A stretch of DNA of 64,000 bases from Aeromicrobium sp. Leaf350 (GCF_916858655.1 NZ_CAKASL010000001.1:496001-560000), one strand, 5' to 3'. Numbered from the stretch's first letter, positions 54,568-63,954 are shown. Numbers and translations are program-made. The notes: generated by a model from the sequence alone, not told the origin.

Positions 54568-55377
54568 GTGACCGAGGCACGCGCACGGGTGAGGGCTCTC
54601 GTCGACTCGCCCCGATTCCAGTGGTTCATCATCGGCGTGATCGTCGTGAACGCCGCCGTGCTCGGCGTCGAGACCTCGCCCGGCATCCTCGACGACGCGG
54701 GCTGGATCGTGACGCTGGGCTGGGTCACGGTGGGCATCTTCGTGGTGGAGATCGCGCTGCGGATCTTCGCCCACGGCACCGACTTCTTCCGTGACGGCTG
54801 GAGCCTGTTCGACCTGTTCGTGGTGCTCATCGCGCTGGTCCCGGCGTCCGGCAACCTCGGGGTGCTGCGCGTCCTCCGGGTCCTGCGCGTGCTGCGACTG
54901 CTCTCGGCGGTGCGCTCGATGCGTCGGGTGGTGGCCGCGCTCGGCGCCACGATTCCCGGCATGGCCTCGATCGGTGCGCTGCTGCTGATGCTGGTCTACA
55001 TCTGCGGCGTGATGTCGACGCACATGTTCGGCTCCACCGATCCGGAGCACTTCGGCGACCTGCCGACCTCGCTGCTGAGCCTGTTCCAGGTCATGACGGG
55101 CGACGACTGGGCCAACGTGATCCGCCCCGTCACCGACGAGCACCCGGCGGCCTGGGTCTTCTTCATCGTGTACATCCTGGTCTCGACCTACATCGTGCTG
55201 AACCTGTTCATCGCCGTCGCGGTCGAGGCCCTCGACCGCCAGTCGGAGGACGACAAGGCCGAGATCGTCGCCGAGGTCGAGGAGGGCGAGAGCCTGATGC
55301 TCGCCGCGATCGCCGACCTCAAGGCCGAGGTCACGCAGCTCCGCTCGGAGCTCGAGGCCCGCGAGCCGGGGCGCTAG
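54568..55377 (+). CDS. voltage-gated cation channel (NaChBac/NavBac superfamily) with TGDDW filter
   Basis: A 269-residue single-repeat six-helix channel. S4 (residues about 98-121) carries R101, R104, R107, R110, R116 and R119 in LRVLRVLRVLRLL spacing. The pore helix and filter are FQVMTGDDWANVI, with T177-G178-D179-D180-W181. S6 is VFFIVYILVSTYIVLNLFIAVAV, and a C-terminal coiled coil (about 222-265) should tetramerise. Bacterial sodium channels normally read TLESW; TGDDW is nearer to the TGEDW of eukaryotic Ca2+/Na+ channel repeats. This suggests Ca2+ permeability (inference). The GTG start has a good AGAAGGAG site. Confidence 0.88.
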   Translation: MTEARARVRALVDSPRFQWFIIGVIVVNAAVLGVETSPGILDDAGWIVTLGWVTVGIFVVEIALRIFAHGTDFFRDGWSLFDLFVVLIALVPASGNLGVLRVLRVLRVLRLLSAVRSMRRVVAALGATIPGMASIGALLLMLVYICGVMSTHMFGSTDPEHFGDLPTSLLSLFQVMTGDDWANVIRPVTDEHPAAWVFFIVYILVSTYIVLNLFIAVAVEALDRQSEDDKAEIVAEVEEGESLMLAAIADLKAEVTQLRSELEAREPGR

Positions 55378-55875
55378 CTAGCCCTGCTCGAGCCGGCGCG
55401 CCATCAGCACGTCGTCGACGTCGGCGCCCCCGAGCCGGTACTCGGCCCGCAGGACGCCCTCGACCTCGAAGCCGCACCGCTCGTACAGCCGGCGCGCGAC
55501 GGCGTTGTGGCCGAGGACCGCGAGGGTGACCTTGCGCGCGCCGCGGCCCCGCGCCCGCTCGAGCGCTGCCTCGACGAGCGCCCGCCCGACTCCGCGCCCC
55601 TGCGCCGAGGGCGTCACGCCGAATCCCGAGATCTGCAGCACGTGGTCGTGGCTGGGCGACGGTCCGACGGCTCGCAGGCCTACGTAGCCGACGACCGCGT
55701 CGTCGACCACGGCCACGAGGTGCTCCGTGCGGTCGTCGTCAGGGTCGACGAAGCTCGAGCGCGTGGCCCGGTCCGGACGCTCGACCGGGCTCGACCACGG
55801 ACCCCACGTGGCGTCGTCGACGTCCACAAGGGCCTCGTCGTCGCCGGGCTCGGCGAGCCGGACGTGGACCGACAT
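55378..55875 (-). CDS. GNAT-family N-acetyltransferase
   Basis: A 165-residue single-domain acetyltransferase. ISGFGVTPSAQGRGVGRALVEAALERARGRG is the acetyl-CoA pyrophosphate loop and LGHNAVARRLYERCGFEVEGVLRAEY is the closing motif, similar to RimJ/small-molecule GNATs. The acceptor is unknown. Its stop abuts the convergent channel gene's stop with no gap (CTAGCTA). Confidence 0.88.
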   Translation of the reverse strand: MSVHVRLAEPGDDEALVDVDDATWGPWSSPVERPDRATRSSFVDPDDDRTEHLVAVVDDAVVGYVGLRAVGPSPSHDHVLQISGFGVTPSAQGRGVGRALVEAALERARGRGARKVTLAVLGHNAVARRLYERCGFEVEGVLRAEYRLGGADVDDVLMARRLEQG

Positions 55876-55893
55876 CAGGTCATCCCTCCCGCG

Positions 55894-56952
55894 TCAGGTG
55901 GTCAGCCAGGCGCGGAGCTTGTCCTCGACGCTGCGCAGGTGCGCGACCGGGACCTGCTCGTCGGCCTTGTGCGCGTAGACGGGATCGCCGGGTCCGTAGT
56001 TCACGGCCGGCACGCCGAGCACCGTGAACTTCGCGACGTCGGTCCAGCCGAACTTGGGACCCACCTCGGCCCCGACGGCCTCGACGAACGCGGCCGCGGC
56101 CGGCCGCGAGAGCCCGGGCAGCGCGCCGGGGGCCGAGTCGGTGACCACCAGGTCGAAGCCGGCGAAGGTCTCGCGCAGGAAGTCGAGGGCCTGCTCCTCG
56201 GAGCGGTCCGGCGCGAAGCGGAAGTTGACCGTGACCGTGGCGGCGTCGGGGATCACGTTGCCCGAGACCCCGCCGGTGATGCCGACGGCGTTGAGGCCCT
56301 CGACGTACGTGAGTCCGTCGATCTCGACCCGACGCGGCTCGTAGGCGTCGAGCGTGGCCAGGACCGGCGAGAGCGCGTGGATCGCGTTGGACCCCATCCA
56401 GGCACGGGCCGAGTGCGCCCGCTCCCCCTGCGTGCTGATGTCGATGCGCATCGTGCCCTGGCACCCGGCCTCGACGCCGGCGCGCGAGGGCTCCATGAGG
56501 ATCGCGAAGTCGCCCGCGATCCAGTCGGGGTGCTCGCGCGCCAGCCGACCCAGGCCGTTGTGGACCGCGGCGATCTCCTCGGCCTCGTAGAAGACGTACG
56601 TGACGTCGCGCGTCGGCTCGGAGACCGTGGCGGCCAGTCGCAGCGCCACCGCGACCCCGCCCTTCATGTCGCACGTGCCGAGTCCGTGGAGCACGTCGCC
56701 CTCCAGGCGCGACGGCAGGTTGCCGTTCTCGGGCACGGTGTCGAGGTGTCCGGCGATGACGACCCGCTCGCCGCGGCCGAGGTCGGTGCGGGCCACGATC
56801 GTGTGACCGTCACGCACGACCGAGAGGTGCGGCAGCTCGCGCAGCGCCGCCTCGACGTCGTCGGCGATCTGCTGCTCGTCCAGGCTCTCCGACGGGAGGT
56901 CGACGAGGGCGGCGGTCAGGTCGACGACGTCAGCGGTCAGATCGAGGGCCAT
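55894..56952 (-). CDS. dapE: succinyl-diaminopimelate desuccinylase
   Basis: Di-zinc M20-family hydrolase that removes succinate from N-succinyl-LL-DAP in lysine and peptidoglycan precursor synthesis. The 352-residue protein shows VIAGHLDTVPENGNLP with the first metal His/Asp, GTCDMKGGVAVAL with the bridging Asp, and FYEAEEIAAVHNGLGR with the catalytic Glu pair. The lid domain has CQGTMRIDISTQGERAHSARAW, and the C-terminal YGPGDPVYAHKADEQV supplies the last His. dapC lies at 22.9 kb in the same window. Confidence 0.93.
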   Translation of the reverse strand: MALDLTADVVDLTAALVDLPSESLDEQQIADDVEAALRELPHLSVVRDGHTIVARTDLGRGERVVIAGHLDTVPENGNLPSRLEGDVLHGLGTCDMKGGVAVALRLAATVSEPTRDVTYVFYEAEEIAAVHNGLGRLAREHPDWIAGDFAILMEPSRAGVEAGCQGTMRIDISTQGERAHSARAWMGSNAIHALSPVLATLDAYEPRRVEIDGLTYVEGLNAVGITGGVSGNVIPDAATVTVNFRFAPDRSEEQALDFLRETFAGFDLVVTDSAPGALPGLSRPAAAAFVEAVGAEVGPKFGWTDVAKFTVLGVPAVNYGPGDPVYAHKADEQVPVAHLRSVEDKLRAWLTT

Positions 56953-56983
56953 GCGTCCACTCTGCCACGCCCCGCGGACGGAC

Positions 56984-57670
56984 TCAGCGCGGCTCGAAGA
57001 CGCAGAACTCGTTGCCCTCCGGGTCGGCCATGACGGTCCAGGGCTCGTCGTCGAGGGGTGCGCGCAGCAGGAAGGCCCCGCGGTCCTGGAGGTCGCGGAC
57101 CGACGCGCCGGGCTCGAGGAGGACGTCCCAGTGCACCCGGTTCTTCACGGTCTTCGGCTCGGGCACCGGCGAGAAGTCGAAGCCCTCGCCCGGCATGCCG
57201 GGGACGTCCTCCAGCGAGGAGTAGCCGTGGTCGTCGTGGTGCGTGAGGGTGCCGCCGATGACGTCGGCCCACCACGCGGAGACGGCCTCGTGGTCGACCG
57301 CGTCGACCTCGAGCGCCTTGAACGCCGGCGCGGCGCCCTCGGTCACGAAGACGCAGAACTCGTTGCCCTCGGGGTCGAGGAAGGTCGTCCAGGAGAACTC
57401 GCCGGTCGCGCTGACCTGCGTGAGCTCCTCGAGCCCCGCCAGGGAGCCGGCTCGGACGTCGAGGTGCACGCGGTTCTTGACCGTCTTGGGCTCCGGCACC
57501 GGGTTGAACCAGATCGTGCGGCCGGGCTCGTCGCCGCGGAGCACGGCGTCGTCGCCCTCGCCGTCGTCGAACACCTCGAGGCGGAGGCCGAGTCGCTCGG
57601 CCCAGAACGTGGCCGAGGCCGGGGCGTCGGCGGCGTCGATCACGAGGTCCTTGAACGTCACGAGGCTCAT
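56984..57670 (-). CDS. tandem VOC-superfamily (glyoxalase/bleomycin-resistance-like) protein
   Basis: A 228-residue protein made of two copies of one VOC domain. PVPEPKTVKNRVH recurs in both halves (about residues 58-70 and 168-180), as does DPEGNEFCVF, so it arose by internal duplication. Such proteins form a metal-binding barrel and may bind hydrophobic compounds. The classic glyoxalase ligand set is not complete, so enzymatic activity is uncertain. It is preceded by a TAGGTT -10 box 6 nt before ATG. Confidence 0.85.
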   Translation of the reverse strand: MSLVTFKDLVIDAADAPASATFWAERLGLRLEVFDDGEGDDAVLRGDEPGRTIWFNPVPEPKTVKNRVHLDVRAGSLAGLEELTQVSATGEFSWTTFLDPEGNEFCVFVTEGAAPAFKALEVDAVDHEAVSAWWADVIGGTLTHHDDHGYSSLEDVPGMPGEGFDFSPVPEPKTVKNRVHWDVLLEPGASVRDLQDRGAFLLRAPLDDEPWTVMADPEGNEFCVFEPR

Positions 57671-57676
57671 GCTCCG

Positions 57677-57682
57677 AACCTA
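57677..57682 (-). promoter_or_regulatory. -10 TAGGTT, leaderless start of the VOC gene
   Basis: TAGGTT, 6 nt, then ATG at 57670; no ribosome-binding site. Confidence 0.6.
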
Positions 57683-57737
57683 GGCTCGCGCACCGACATC
57701 GGCACCTCGTGCCCGTCACCTCGTGCCCGTCGCCTCG

Positions 57738-58637
57738 TCAGTCCTGCACGGCCTTCGTGATCGTGACGGCGACGGTCACCCGGTCCGGGTCGCCGTCCTC
57801 GATCGCCCACATAGCGTTGTGGGCCTCGCGGACCAGCACCCAGTCGCGGGCGCGGTCCTCGTCGAGACCCGCGCCGTCGACCAGGGCGTGGAACCGGCGG
57901 CGGACCGTGCGGCGCGCGTCGTGGGAGGCGACGACCTCCTCCCACCGGTTCCAGAGCATCGGAGCCGGCTCGTAGTGGGGGTCGCCCGAGAGGGGCTGGG
58001 GGTCGATCGCGAGCCACGGCTCCCGCTCTGCGCCCAGCACGTTCTCGTCGTGCAGGTCGGTGTGCACGAGCGTGCCGTCGGTCGCGGGGTCGGAGGCGAA
58101 CGCGCGACCCAGGTGCACGGCCTGCTCCACGAGGCGGCGCGGCAGGGGCGCCGACCTCGGCAGGGCGGCCAGGTCGTCGGTCCGACGCGCGACCGCGACC
58201 GAGAGACGGTCGAGCCGCGGCGGAGCGGGGACGTGCAGCGTGCCGTACAGGGCGGCCACGACCTCGCAGGCCGCGACGTCGTCGAGCGAGAGGAGGTCGA
58301 CGGGACGCAGGCGCTCGAGCAGCAGGACGTTGGACGACGGGTCGGCGCGCAGCAGCCGTACCGCTCCGTGACCGTCCCAGTGCCGCAGGGCGAGCCACTC
58401 CTGGCGAGGCTCCTCGTACGGCCAGCCGACCTTGAGCGCCGCCGGGACGCCGTCCGCGACGACCGGGACGACCAGCGCCGTGTGACCGTGCCAGGGCGCG
58501 CCGTCGACCGTCAGCTCCCACGCCTCGAGGGCGCCCGCGACGCGTCGCGGCACGGAGTCGACCCAGGCCGCCCACCGCTCGTCGCGCTCCGCGTGCGCCA
58601 GGAAGGACGCCGGGAGGTCGAAGGGCAGCAGGCTCAC
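57738..58637 (-). CDS. APH(6)/hydroxyurea-type antibiotic phosphotransferase homologue
   Basis: A 299-residue kinase of the streptomycin 6-phosphotransferase/hydroxyurea phosphotransferase family. ALKVGWPYEEPRQEWLALRHWDGHGAVRLL is the N-lobe with the ATP lysine, LVHTDLHDENVL is the catalytic loop (HxDxxxxN), and LAIDPQPLSGDPHYE supplies the metal-binding Asp. It sits in normal chromosome without mobile sequences. It is probably an intrinsic kinase whose natural substrate and resistance value are unknown. The start is GTG 58637. Confidence 0.85.
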   Translation of the reverse strand: MSLLPFDLPASFLAHAERDERWAAWVDSVPRRVAGALEAWELTVDGAPWHGHTALVVPVVADGVPAALKVGWPYEEPRQEWLALRHWDGHGAVRLLRADPSSNVLLLERLRPVDLLSLDDVAACEVVAALYGTLHVPAPPRLDRLSVAVARRTDDLAALPRSAPLPRRLVEQAVHLGRAFASDPATDGTLVHTDLHDENVLGAEREPWLAIDPQPLSGDPHYEPAPMLWNRWEEVVASHDARRTVRRRFHALVDGAGLDEDRARDWVLVREAHNAMWAIEDGDPDRVTVAVTITKAVQD

Positions 58638-58677
58638 GTCTCGAGCCTGCCACCCCTCGGGGAGACGAACGCGTGGA

Positions 58678-59841
58678 TCAGAGCGTCGACTGGACGCCGG
58701 CGAGGAGCTGGCGGCCCATGACGATGCGCTGGACCTGGTTGGTGCCCTCGTAGATCTGCGTGATCTTGGCGTCGCGCATCATGCGCTCGACCGGGTAGTC
58801 ACGCGTGAAGCCGTAGCCACCGAGCAGCTGGACGGCGTCGGTGGTGACCTGCATCGCGACGTCGGAGGCGAACGCCTTGGCAGCAGCGCCGAAGAACGTG
58901 AGGTCGGAGTCGCCGCGCTCGGAGCGGCCCGCGGCAGCGTAGGTGAGCTGGCGGGCGGCCTCGATCTTCATGCCCATGTCGGCGAGCATGAACTCGATGC
59001 CCTGGAACTCGGCGATGGCCTTGCCGAACTGCTTGCGCTCCTTGACGTAGCCCAGCGCGTAGTCGAGCGCACCCTGCGCGACACCGACGGCCTGCGCCGC
59101 GATCGTGACGCGCGTGTGGTCGAGCGTCTTCATCGCGATGCCGAAGCCCTCGCCGACCTCGCCGATGATGCGGTCACCGGGGATGCGGACCTGGTCGAGG
59201 TAGACCTCGCGGGTCGGCGAGCCCTTGATGCCGAGCTTCTTCTCGGGCGCACCGAACGAGACGCCCTCGTCGGACTTCTCGACGACGAACGCCGTGATGC
59301 CCTTCGAACGCTTCTCCGGATCGGTCTGCGCCAGGACGGTGTAGTACTCCGACTCGCCCGCGTTGGTGATCCAGCGCTTCGTGCCGTTCAGGACCCAGTC
59401 GTCGCCGTCGCGGGTCGCGCGGGTCTTCTGGTTCGCGGCGTCGGAACCGGCGTCGGGCTCGGACAGGCAGTACGAGAACCCGCCCTCTCCGGCGGCGAGC
59501 TTGCTCAGGTAGGTCTTCTTCACCAGGTCGCCACCGCCGATCTGCACCGGGAGCGAGCCCAGCTTGTTGACGGCGGGGATGAGGGACGACGACACGCAGA
59601 CGCGGGCGACCTCCTCGATCACGAGGACCGTGGCGAGCGCGTCGGCCCCGGCGCCGCCGTACTCCTCCGGCACGTGGGGCGCGTGGAAGTCGGCTGCGAG
59701 CAGCGCGGCAGCCGCCTCGTGGGGGTAGCGCGCCTCCTCGTCGACCTCGGCGGCGAACGGCGCGATCTTGGCCTCGGCCACGTTGCGCACGGCCTCACGG
59801 ATGGCCTGGTGCTCCTCGGACAGCACGAACATGTCACTCAT
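58678..59841 (-). CDS. acyl-CoA dehydrogenase (FadE25-like)
   Basis: FAD-dependent acyl-CoA dehydrogenase of 387 residues that makes the alpha-beta double bond in fatty-acid breakdown. YCLSEPDAGSDAANQKTRA and WITNAGESEYYTVLAQT bind FAD, RVTIAAQAVGVAQGALDYA is the central helix, and DAVQLLGGYGFTRDYPVERMMRDAKITQIYEGTNQ holds the catalytic Glu (YEGT). Its place near purE/purK matches fadE25 in mycobacteria. A consensus -10 TACAAT lies about 55 bp upstream, so this gene has a leader with a GGAG site. Confidence 0.94.
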   Translation of the reverse strand: MSDMFVLSEEHQAIREAVRNVAEAKIAPFAAEVDEEARYPHEAAAALLAADFHAPHVPEEYGGAGADALATVLVIEEVARVCVSSSLIPAVNKLGSLPVQIGGGDLVKKTYLSKLAAGEGGFSYCLSEPDAGSDAANQKTRATRDGDDWVLNGTKRWITNAGESEYYTVLAQTDPEKRSKGITAFVVEKSDEGVSFGAPEKKLGIKGSPTREVYLDQVRIPGDRIIGEVGEGFGIAMKTLDHTRVTIAAQAVGVAQGALDYALGYVKERKQFGKAIAEFQGIEFMLADMGMKIEAARQLTYAAAGRSERGDSDLTFFGAAAKAFASDVAMQVTTDAVQLLGGYGFTRDYPVERMMRDAKITQIYEGTNQVQRIVMGRQLLAGVQSTL

Positions 59842-59895
59842 CGTCGACTCCTGGTGGACGGATTTCTCCGGCCCGGGGTGGTGGGCCGTGCTCAC

Positions 59896-59901
59896 ATTGT
59901 A
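59896..59901 (-). promoter_or_regulatory. -10 TACAAT of the acyl-CoA dehydrogenase gene
   Basis: TACAAT on the minus strand predicts a start near 59889 and a leader of about 48 nt with CAGGAG upstream of the ATG at 59841. Confidence 0.5.
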
Positions 59902-59970
59902 GGACTTCCGACTAACGGGCGTCCCAGCAGCCGGGCTGCCGAGACGCGTGGCGTCACCCACACTGGGTCC

Positions 59971-60555
59971 GTGACACGACGATTCGACGGCCACATCGTC
60001 GGCCTCGGCACGACCAGCGGCACGCGTGTCGTGGTCGGCATCTGGGACCGGACGCCGCACGGGCGCTTCGCCGACGCGATGGTCGAGCGCGCGGACGGCC
60101 GACGCCTCCTGCTCGCGCCCGACACCTGGGTGGCCGACCTCGTGTCCGCGACCTACACCTTCGACGAGGTGCGCGTCGTCCCCGTGGTGGTCGACGGCTG
60201 GGGCGTCACCGCCGGTCCCCTGCAGGTGAGCTGGACCCCCGGCACCCGCGCCCCGATCGGATGGGTGCTCCGGACCGTGCCGCCGCCACTCGGCCGGCTC
60301 GAGGCGTGGGCGCGGTTCTGCGACCCGATCGCCCGGCGGATCATGCCCGGCGTGCGCACCCACGGCAGCGCCGGGAACGGCCGCACGGAGTGGTACGCCG
60401 CGTCCGACGCCTGGCGCGTCGAGTCCGCGCGCGTGACCTGGGACGGCGACGACCTGGGCCCCCTGGCGCCCGTCGACCCGCCCGTGCGGTTCGGCTTCGC
60501 GTCCGCCCCGCGCACACCGACGCTCACGCGGGTGACGTCCTTCATCCGCGACTGA
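59971..60555 (+). CDS. conserved hypothetical protein (tocopherol-cyclase-like beta barrel not excluded)
   Basis: A 194-residue protein rich in beta strands, starting [39 protein letters not shown]. The middle has [27 protein letters not shown] and the end [23 protein letters not shown]. It is soluble with no signal peptide. I recognise no catalytic motif and cannot assign a function. The start is GTG 59971. It is divergent from the acyl-CoA dehydrogenase and precedes mqo by 127 bp. Confidence 0.7.
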   Translation: MTRRFDGHIVGLGTTSGTRVVVGIWDRTPHGRFADAMVERADGRRLLLAPDTWVADLVSATYTFDEVRVVPVVVDGWGVTAGPLQVSWTPGTRAPIGWVLRTVPPPLGRLEAWARFCDPIARRIMPGVRTHGSAGNGRTEWYAASDAWRVESARVTWDGDDLGPLAPVDPPVRFGFASAPRTPTLTRVTSFIRD

Positions 60556-60682
60556 GACGCACTTCACATCGCGGCCGGGCAATCTCACACCCGATCGATG
60601 CGGCCCTCAACCACCTCGTCCGGCAGAGTTGAACGGTGGACCTCCGACGGTCCCCACGTCTGCCGCAAGGAGTTGTCGAGCG

Positions 60683-62203
60683 TTGTCCGAGAACGCCAGT
60701 CTTCCCGTCCCGCCGGCCTCGCCGCTGCCCGATCGCGTCACGACCGACGTGCTGCTCGTGGGCGCCGGCGTCATGAGCGCCACGCTCGGCTCGATGCTGC
60801 GTGCGTTCGAGCCCGACTGGTCGATCACGGTGCTCGAGCGCCTGGCGCACCCGTCGCTCGAGAGCACCGGCCCCTGGAACAACGCCGGCACCGGCCACGC
60901 CGCGCTGTGCGAGCTCAACTACACGCCGAAGACGGCCAACGGTGACGTCGACATCTCCAAGGCGCCGATCGTCAACGAGCAGTTCCAGCTCTCGCGCCAG
61001 TTCTGGTCGCACTGCGTCGACAACGGGGTCCTGAACGACCCCTCCACCTTCATCAACCCCGTGCCGCACGTCAGCTTCGTGCAGGGCGCCGAGAACGTCG
61101 AGTACCTGCGCAAGCGCTACGACAAGCTCTCGGCCAACCCCCTGTTCCAGGGCCTGGAGTTCATCGACGACCGTGACGAGTTCGCGCGCCGCCTCCCGCT
61201 CATGGCCGAGGGTCGCGACACCGACGAGGACGTCGCGGTCAGCTGGTCCGACCACGGCACCGACGTCGACTTCGGTGCCCTGACGTCCCAGCTCATCAAC
61301 CACCTCGCCCGCACGGGTGCGGACATCCGCTTCGACCACCACGTCAAGAACCTGACCCGCGAGAGCGACGGCACCTGGCGCGTCACGGTCAAGGACCGTC
61401 AGTCCGGCAAGAACGTCATCATCTCGGCCAAGTTCGTCTTCGTCGGCGCCGGCGGCGGCGCGATCTCGCTGCTCCAGGCCTCGGGCATCGAGGAGATCAA
61501 GGGCTTCGCCGGCTTCCCGGTGAGCGGCCAGTTCCTGCGCTGCCTCGACGAGGACATCGCGTCGAAGCACCAGGCCAAGGTCTACGGCATGGCCGCCGTC
61601 GGCGCACCGCCCATGTCGGTGCCGCACCTCGACACCCGCGTGATCGACGGGCACCGGTCGCTGCTGTTCGGCCCGTACGCCGGCTGGACGCCGAAGTTCC
61701 TCAAGGAGGGCTCGTTCACCGACCTCCCCAGCTCGATCCGTCCGCACAACCTCTTCCCGATGGCCGCCATCGGCGTCACGTCGTGGTCGCTCATCAAGTA
61801 CCTGGTGCTCGAGCTGGCCAAGACCCGCGGCGGCAAGGTCGACGCGCTGCGCGTGTTCGCCCCCGAGGCGGAGGACCGCGACTGGGAGCTCATCACGGCC
61901 GGTCAGCGCGTGCAGGTCGTGCGCAAGAAGGGTCGCTTCGGCGGCTCCCTCGAGTTCGGCACGACCGTCGTCAACGCGGCGGACGGCTCGATCGCCGGCC
62001 TGCTCGGCGCCTCCCCGGGTGCCTCGACGGCCGTCTCGGCGATGCTCGACGTGCTGCAGCGCTGCTTCCCGACCGAGTTCGAGGGATGGCGCACCCAGCT
62101 CAAGGACGTCGTCCCGTCCTACGGCACCTCGCTCGAGGACAACCCCGCGCTGCTCGACGAGCTGCGCACCTGGACCGACAAGACCCTCCAGCTCACCCGC
62201 TGA
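60683..62203 (+). CDS. mqo: malate:quinone oxidoreductase
   Basis: Peripheral membrane flavoenzyme oxidising malate to oxaloacetate with reduction of the quinone pool, a TCA-cycle and respiratory step. The 506-residue protein shows the FAD motif [18 protein letters not shown] (about 22-39), the Mqo signature [41 protein letters not shown], and the C-terminal [17 protein letters not shown] start at TTG 60683, which has AAGGAG 10 nt upstream; the next in-frame ATG lies inside the FAD motif. Confidence 0.94.
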   Translation: MSENASLPVPPASPLPDRVTTDVLLVGAGVMSATLGSMLRAFEPDWSITVLERLAHPSLESTGPWNNAGTGHAALCELNYTPKTANGDVDISKAPIVNEQFQLSRQFWSHCVDNGVLNDPSTFINPVPHVSFVQGAENVEYLRKRYDKLSANPLFQGLEFIDDRDEFARRLPLMAEGRDTDEDVAVSWSDHGTDVDFGALTSQLINHLARTGADIRFDHHVKNLTRESDGTWRVTVKDRQSGKNVIISAKFVFVGAGGGAISLLQASGIEEIKGFAGFPVSGQFLRCLDEDIASKHQAKVYGMAAVGAPPMSVPHLDTRVIDGHRSLLFGPYAGWTPKFLKEGSFTDLPSSIRPHNLFPMAAIGVTSWSLIKYLVLELAKTRGGKVDALRVFAPEAEDRDWELITAGQRVQVVRKKGRFGGSLEFGTTVVNAADGSIAGLLGASPGASTAVSAMLDVLQRCFPTEFEGWRTQLKDVVPSYGTSLEDNPALLDELRTWTDKTLQLTR

Positions 62204-62237
62204 CCCCACCCCACCCCGCGGGGCGGTGGGTGGTCAG
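62200..62237. terminator. two-way hairpin between mqo and purE
   Basis: CTGACC...ACCCCGC and GCGGGGCGGT...GGTCAG form an imperfect C/G-rich stem that overlaps both convergent stop codons. Confidence 0.55.
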
Positions 62238-62758
62238 CGAGGGCCGAAGCCGGCGGGGCCGTGGCCCGTGGCGCCGTCGCGGACCTTCGCGCCCTTGGCG
62301 CGCGCCGCGTCGGCCAGCGCGGACTGGAAGTCGAGCATCTTCTGCGTCAGCGTCTCGTCGCCCGTGGCGAGGATGCGCGCCGCGAGAAGACCCGCGTTGC
62401 GGGCGTTGCCAATCGAGACCGTGGCCACCGGCACTCCGGCGGGCATCTGCACGATCGACAGCAACGAGTCCATGCCGTCGAGGTACTTGAGCGGCACCGG
62501 GACGCCGATGACCGGCAGCGGGGTGACCGCCGCGAGCATGCCCGGCAGGTGGGCCGCTCCCCCGGCACCCGCGATGATCACCTCGAGGCCGCGCGCGTGC
62601 GCCTCGCGGCCGTACGCCAGCATCTCGTCGGGCATCCGGTGGGCGGAGACGACGTCAGCCTCGAAGGCGATGTCGAACTCGCCGAGCGCCTCCGCAGCGG
62701 CCTCCATCGTCGGCCAGTCGGAGTCGGATCCCATGACGATGCCCACGCGTGCGCTCAT
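62234..62758 (-). CDS. purE: N5-carboxyaminoimidazole ribonucleotide mutase PurE
   Basis: Converts N5-CAIR to CAIR in purine synthesis, using the product of PurK. The 174-residue class I PurE shows [17 protein letters not shown] at the phosphate-binding start, [18 protein letters not shown] with the catalytic His, [17 protein letters not shown], and [22 protein letters not shown]. It lies 52 bp after purK but also has its own TAGGAT -10 box 6 nt before ATG. Confidence 0.96.
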   Translation of the reverse strand: MSARVGIVMGSDSDWPTMEAAAEALGEFDIAFEADVVSAHRMPDEMLAYGREAHARGLEVIIAGAGGAAHLPGMLAAVTPLPVIGVPVPLKYLDGMDSLLSIVQMPAGVPVATVSIGNARNAGLLAARILATGDETLTQKMLDFQSALADAARAKGAKVRDGATGHGPAGFGPR

Positions 62759-62764
62759 GCCCTG

Positions 62765-62770
62765 ATCCTA
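62765..62770 (-). promoter_or_regulatory. -10 TAGGAT, internal leaderless start of purE
   Basis: TAGGAT, 6 nt, then ATG at 62758, in the short purK-purE gap. This would let purE be made independently of purK. Confidence 0.55.
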
Positions 62771-62810
62771 GTGCGGTGCCACCCCGCGACGGAGCGCCCG
62801 TCGCCACGGC

Positions 62811-63941
62811 TCAGCCGTCGGTGAGGAGGGCGGCGGCCCGGCGGGCGTCGGCGAGCACGGCGTCCAGGTCGTCGCCCACGACCGTGACGTGCCCGACCTT
62901 GCGACCGGGCTTGACCGCCTTGCCGTACAGGTGGACCTTGGCGTGCGGCACGGCGGCGAGCACGACGGGCAGCTGCCCCTCGAGGTCGGTCACGGCGCCG
63001 CCGAGCACGTTGGTCATGACGCTCCACGGCGCCAGCGGGCGCGACGGGCCCAGCGGCAGGTCCATGACGGCCCGCAGGTGGTTCTCGAACTGGCTCGTGA
63101 CGGCGCCGTCGATGCTCCAGTGGCCCGTGTTGTGCGGGCGCATCGCGAGCTCGTTGACCACGATCCGGCCGTCCTGCGTCTCGAAGAGCTCGACCGCCAG
63201 CATCCCGACGACGTCGAGCTCGGTCGCGACGCGCTCCGCGAGGGCCGCGGCCTCCTCCGCGAGGGCCGGGTCGAGGTCGGGCGCGGGGGCCACGACCTCC
63301 GCGCACACGCCGTCGGCCTGACGCGACTCCACGACCGGGTACCGCACGACCTCGCCGCCCGGGCGGCGCGCGACCTGGGCCGAGAGCTCGCGCCGGAAGT
63401 CGACAAGCTCCTCGGCGAGGAGTCGGACGCCGGGCGCCAGCGCCCCCTCGTCGAACAGCGCCTCCGCGTCCGCGGGCTCGCGCACGACCCAGACGCCCTT
63501 GCCGTCGTAGCCACCACGCGTGGTCTTGAGGACGGCCGGGAAGCCGAACGCTGCGACGTCCTCGCCCGACTCGACGAACGCCCAACGGGGGCACGGCGCG
63601 CCCAGCGCCGTCAGCCGCTCGCGCATCTCACCCTTGTCCTGCGCGAACAGCAGCGCGTGAGGACCCGGACGCGGAGCGTGACCCGCGGCGGCGAGCGCCC
63701 GCAGGTGCTCCGGCGGGACGTGCTCGTGGTCGAACGTCACGACCGAGACGCCCTCGGTCACGGCCTCGAGGTCGGCCAGCACGGTGTGGTCGCCCACCAC
63801 GGAGTCGGCGACGACCTGCGCGGCGGAGACGTCGGGCCCCTCGGCGAGGAGACGGATCCGCAGGCCGAGGGCGATCGCCGGCTGCTGCATCATCCGGGCC
63901 AGCTGGCCTCCGCCGATCACTGCCAGGTGTGCGCGCGCCAT
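62811..63941 (-). CDS. purK: N5-carboxyaminoimidazole ribonucleotide synthase PurK
   Basis: ATP-grasp enzyme that carboxylates AIR with bicarbonate to give N5-CAIR, feeding PurE. The 376-residue protein shows LAVIGGGQLARMMQQPAIALG at the N-terminus, DVVTFDHEHVP-like SVVTFDHEHVPPEHL, LKTTRGGYDGKGVWVV (ATP-binding glycine loop) and VVNELAMRPHNTGHWSIDGAVTSQFENHLRA with the metal ligands. It sits between fadE and the window end as in mycobacteria. A TAGAGT -10 box lies 7 nt before ATG. Confidence 0.96.
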   Translation of the reverse strand: MARAHLAVIGGGQLARMMQQPAIALGLRIRLLAEGPDVSAAQVVADSVVGDHTVLADLEAVTEGVSVVTFDHEHVPPEHLRALAAAGHAPRPGPHALLFAQDKGEMRERLTALGAPCPRWAFVESGEDVAAFGFPAVLKTTRGGYDGKGVWVVREPADAEALFDEGALAPGVRLLAEELVDFRRELSAQVARRPGGEVVRYPVVESRQADGVCAEVVAPAPDLDPALAEEAAALAERVATELDVVGMLAVELFETQDGRIVVNELAMRPHNTGHWSIDGAVTSQFENHLRAVMDLPLGPSRPLAPWSVMTNVLGGAVTDLEGQLPVVLAAVPHAKVHLYGKAVKPGRKVGHVTVVGDDLDAVLADARRAAALLTDG

Positions 63942-63948
63942 GCGCCGA

Positions 63949-63954
63949 ACTCTA
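63949..63954 (-). promoter_or_regulatory. -10 TAGAGT, leaderless start of purK
   Basis: TAGAGT, 7 nt, then ATG at 63941; no ribosome-binding site. The remaining bases to the window edge hold no visible gene start. Confidence 0.55.

Noticed and set aside
57738-58637. Treating the APH(6)-like gene as an acquired resistance cassette
   Set aside because: GC content and codon use match the neighbours and no integron, transposase or repeats flank it.
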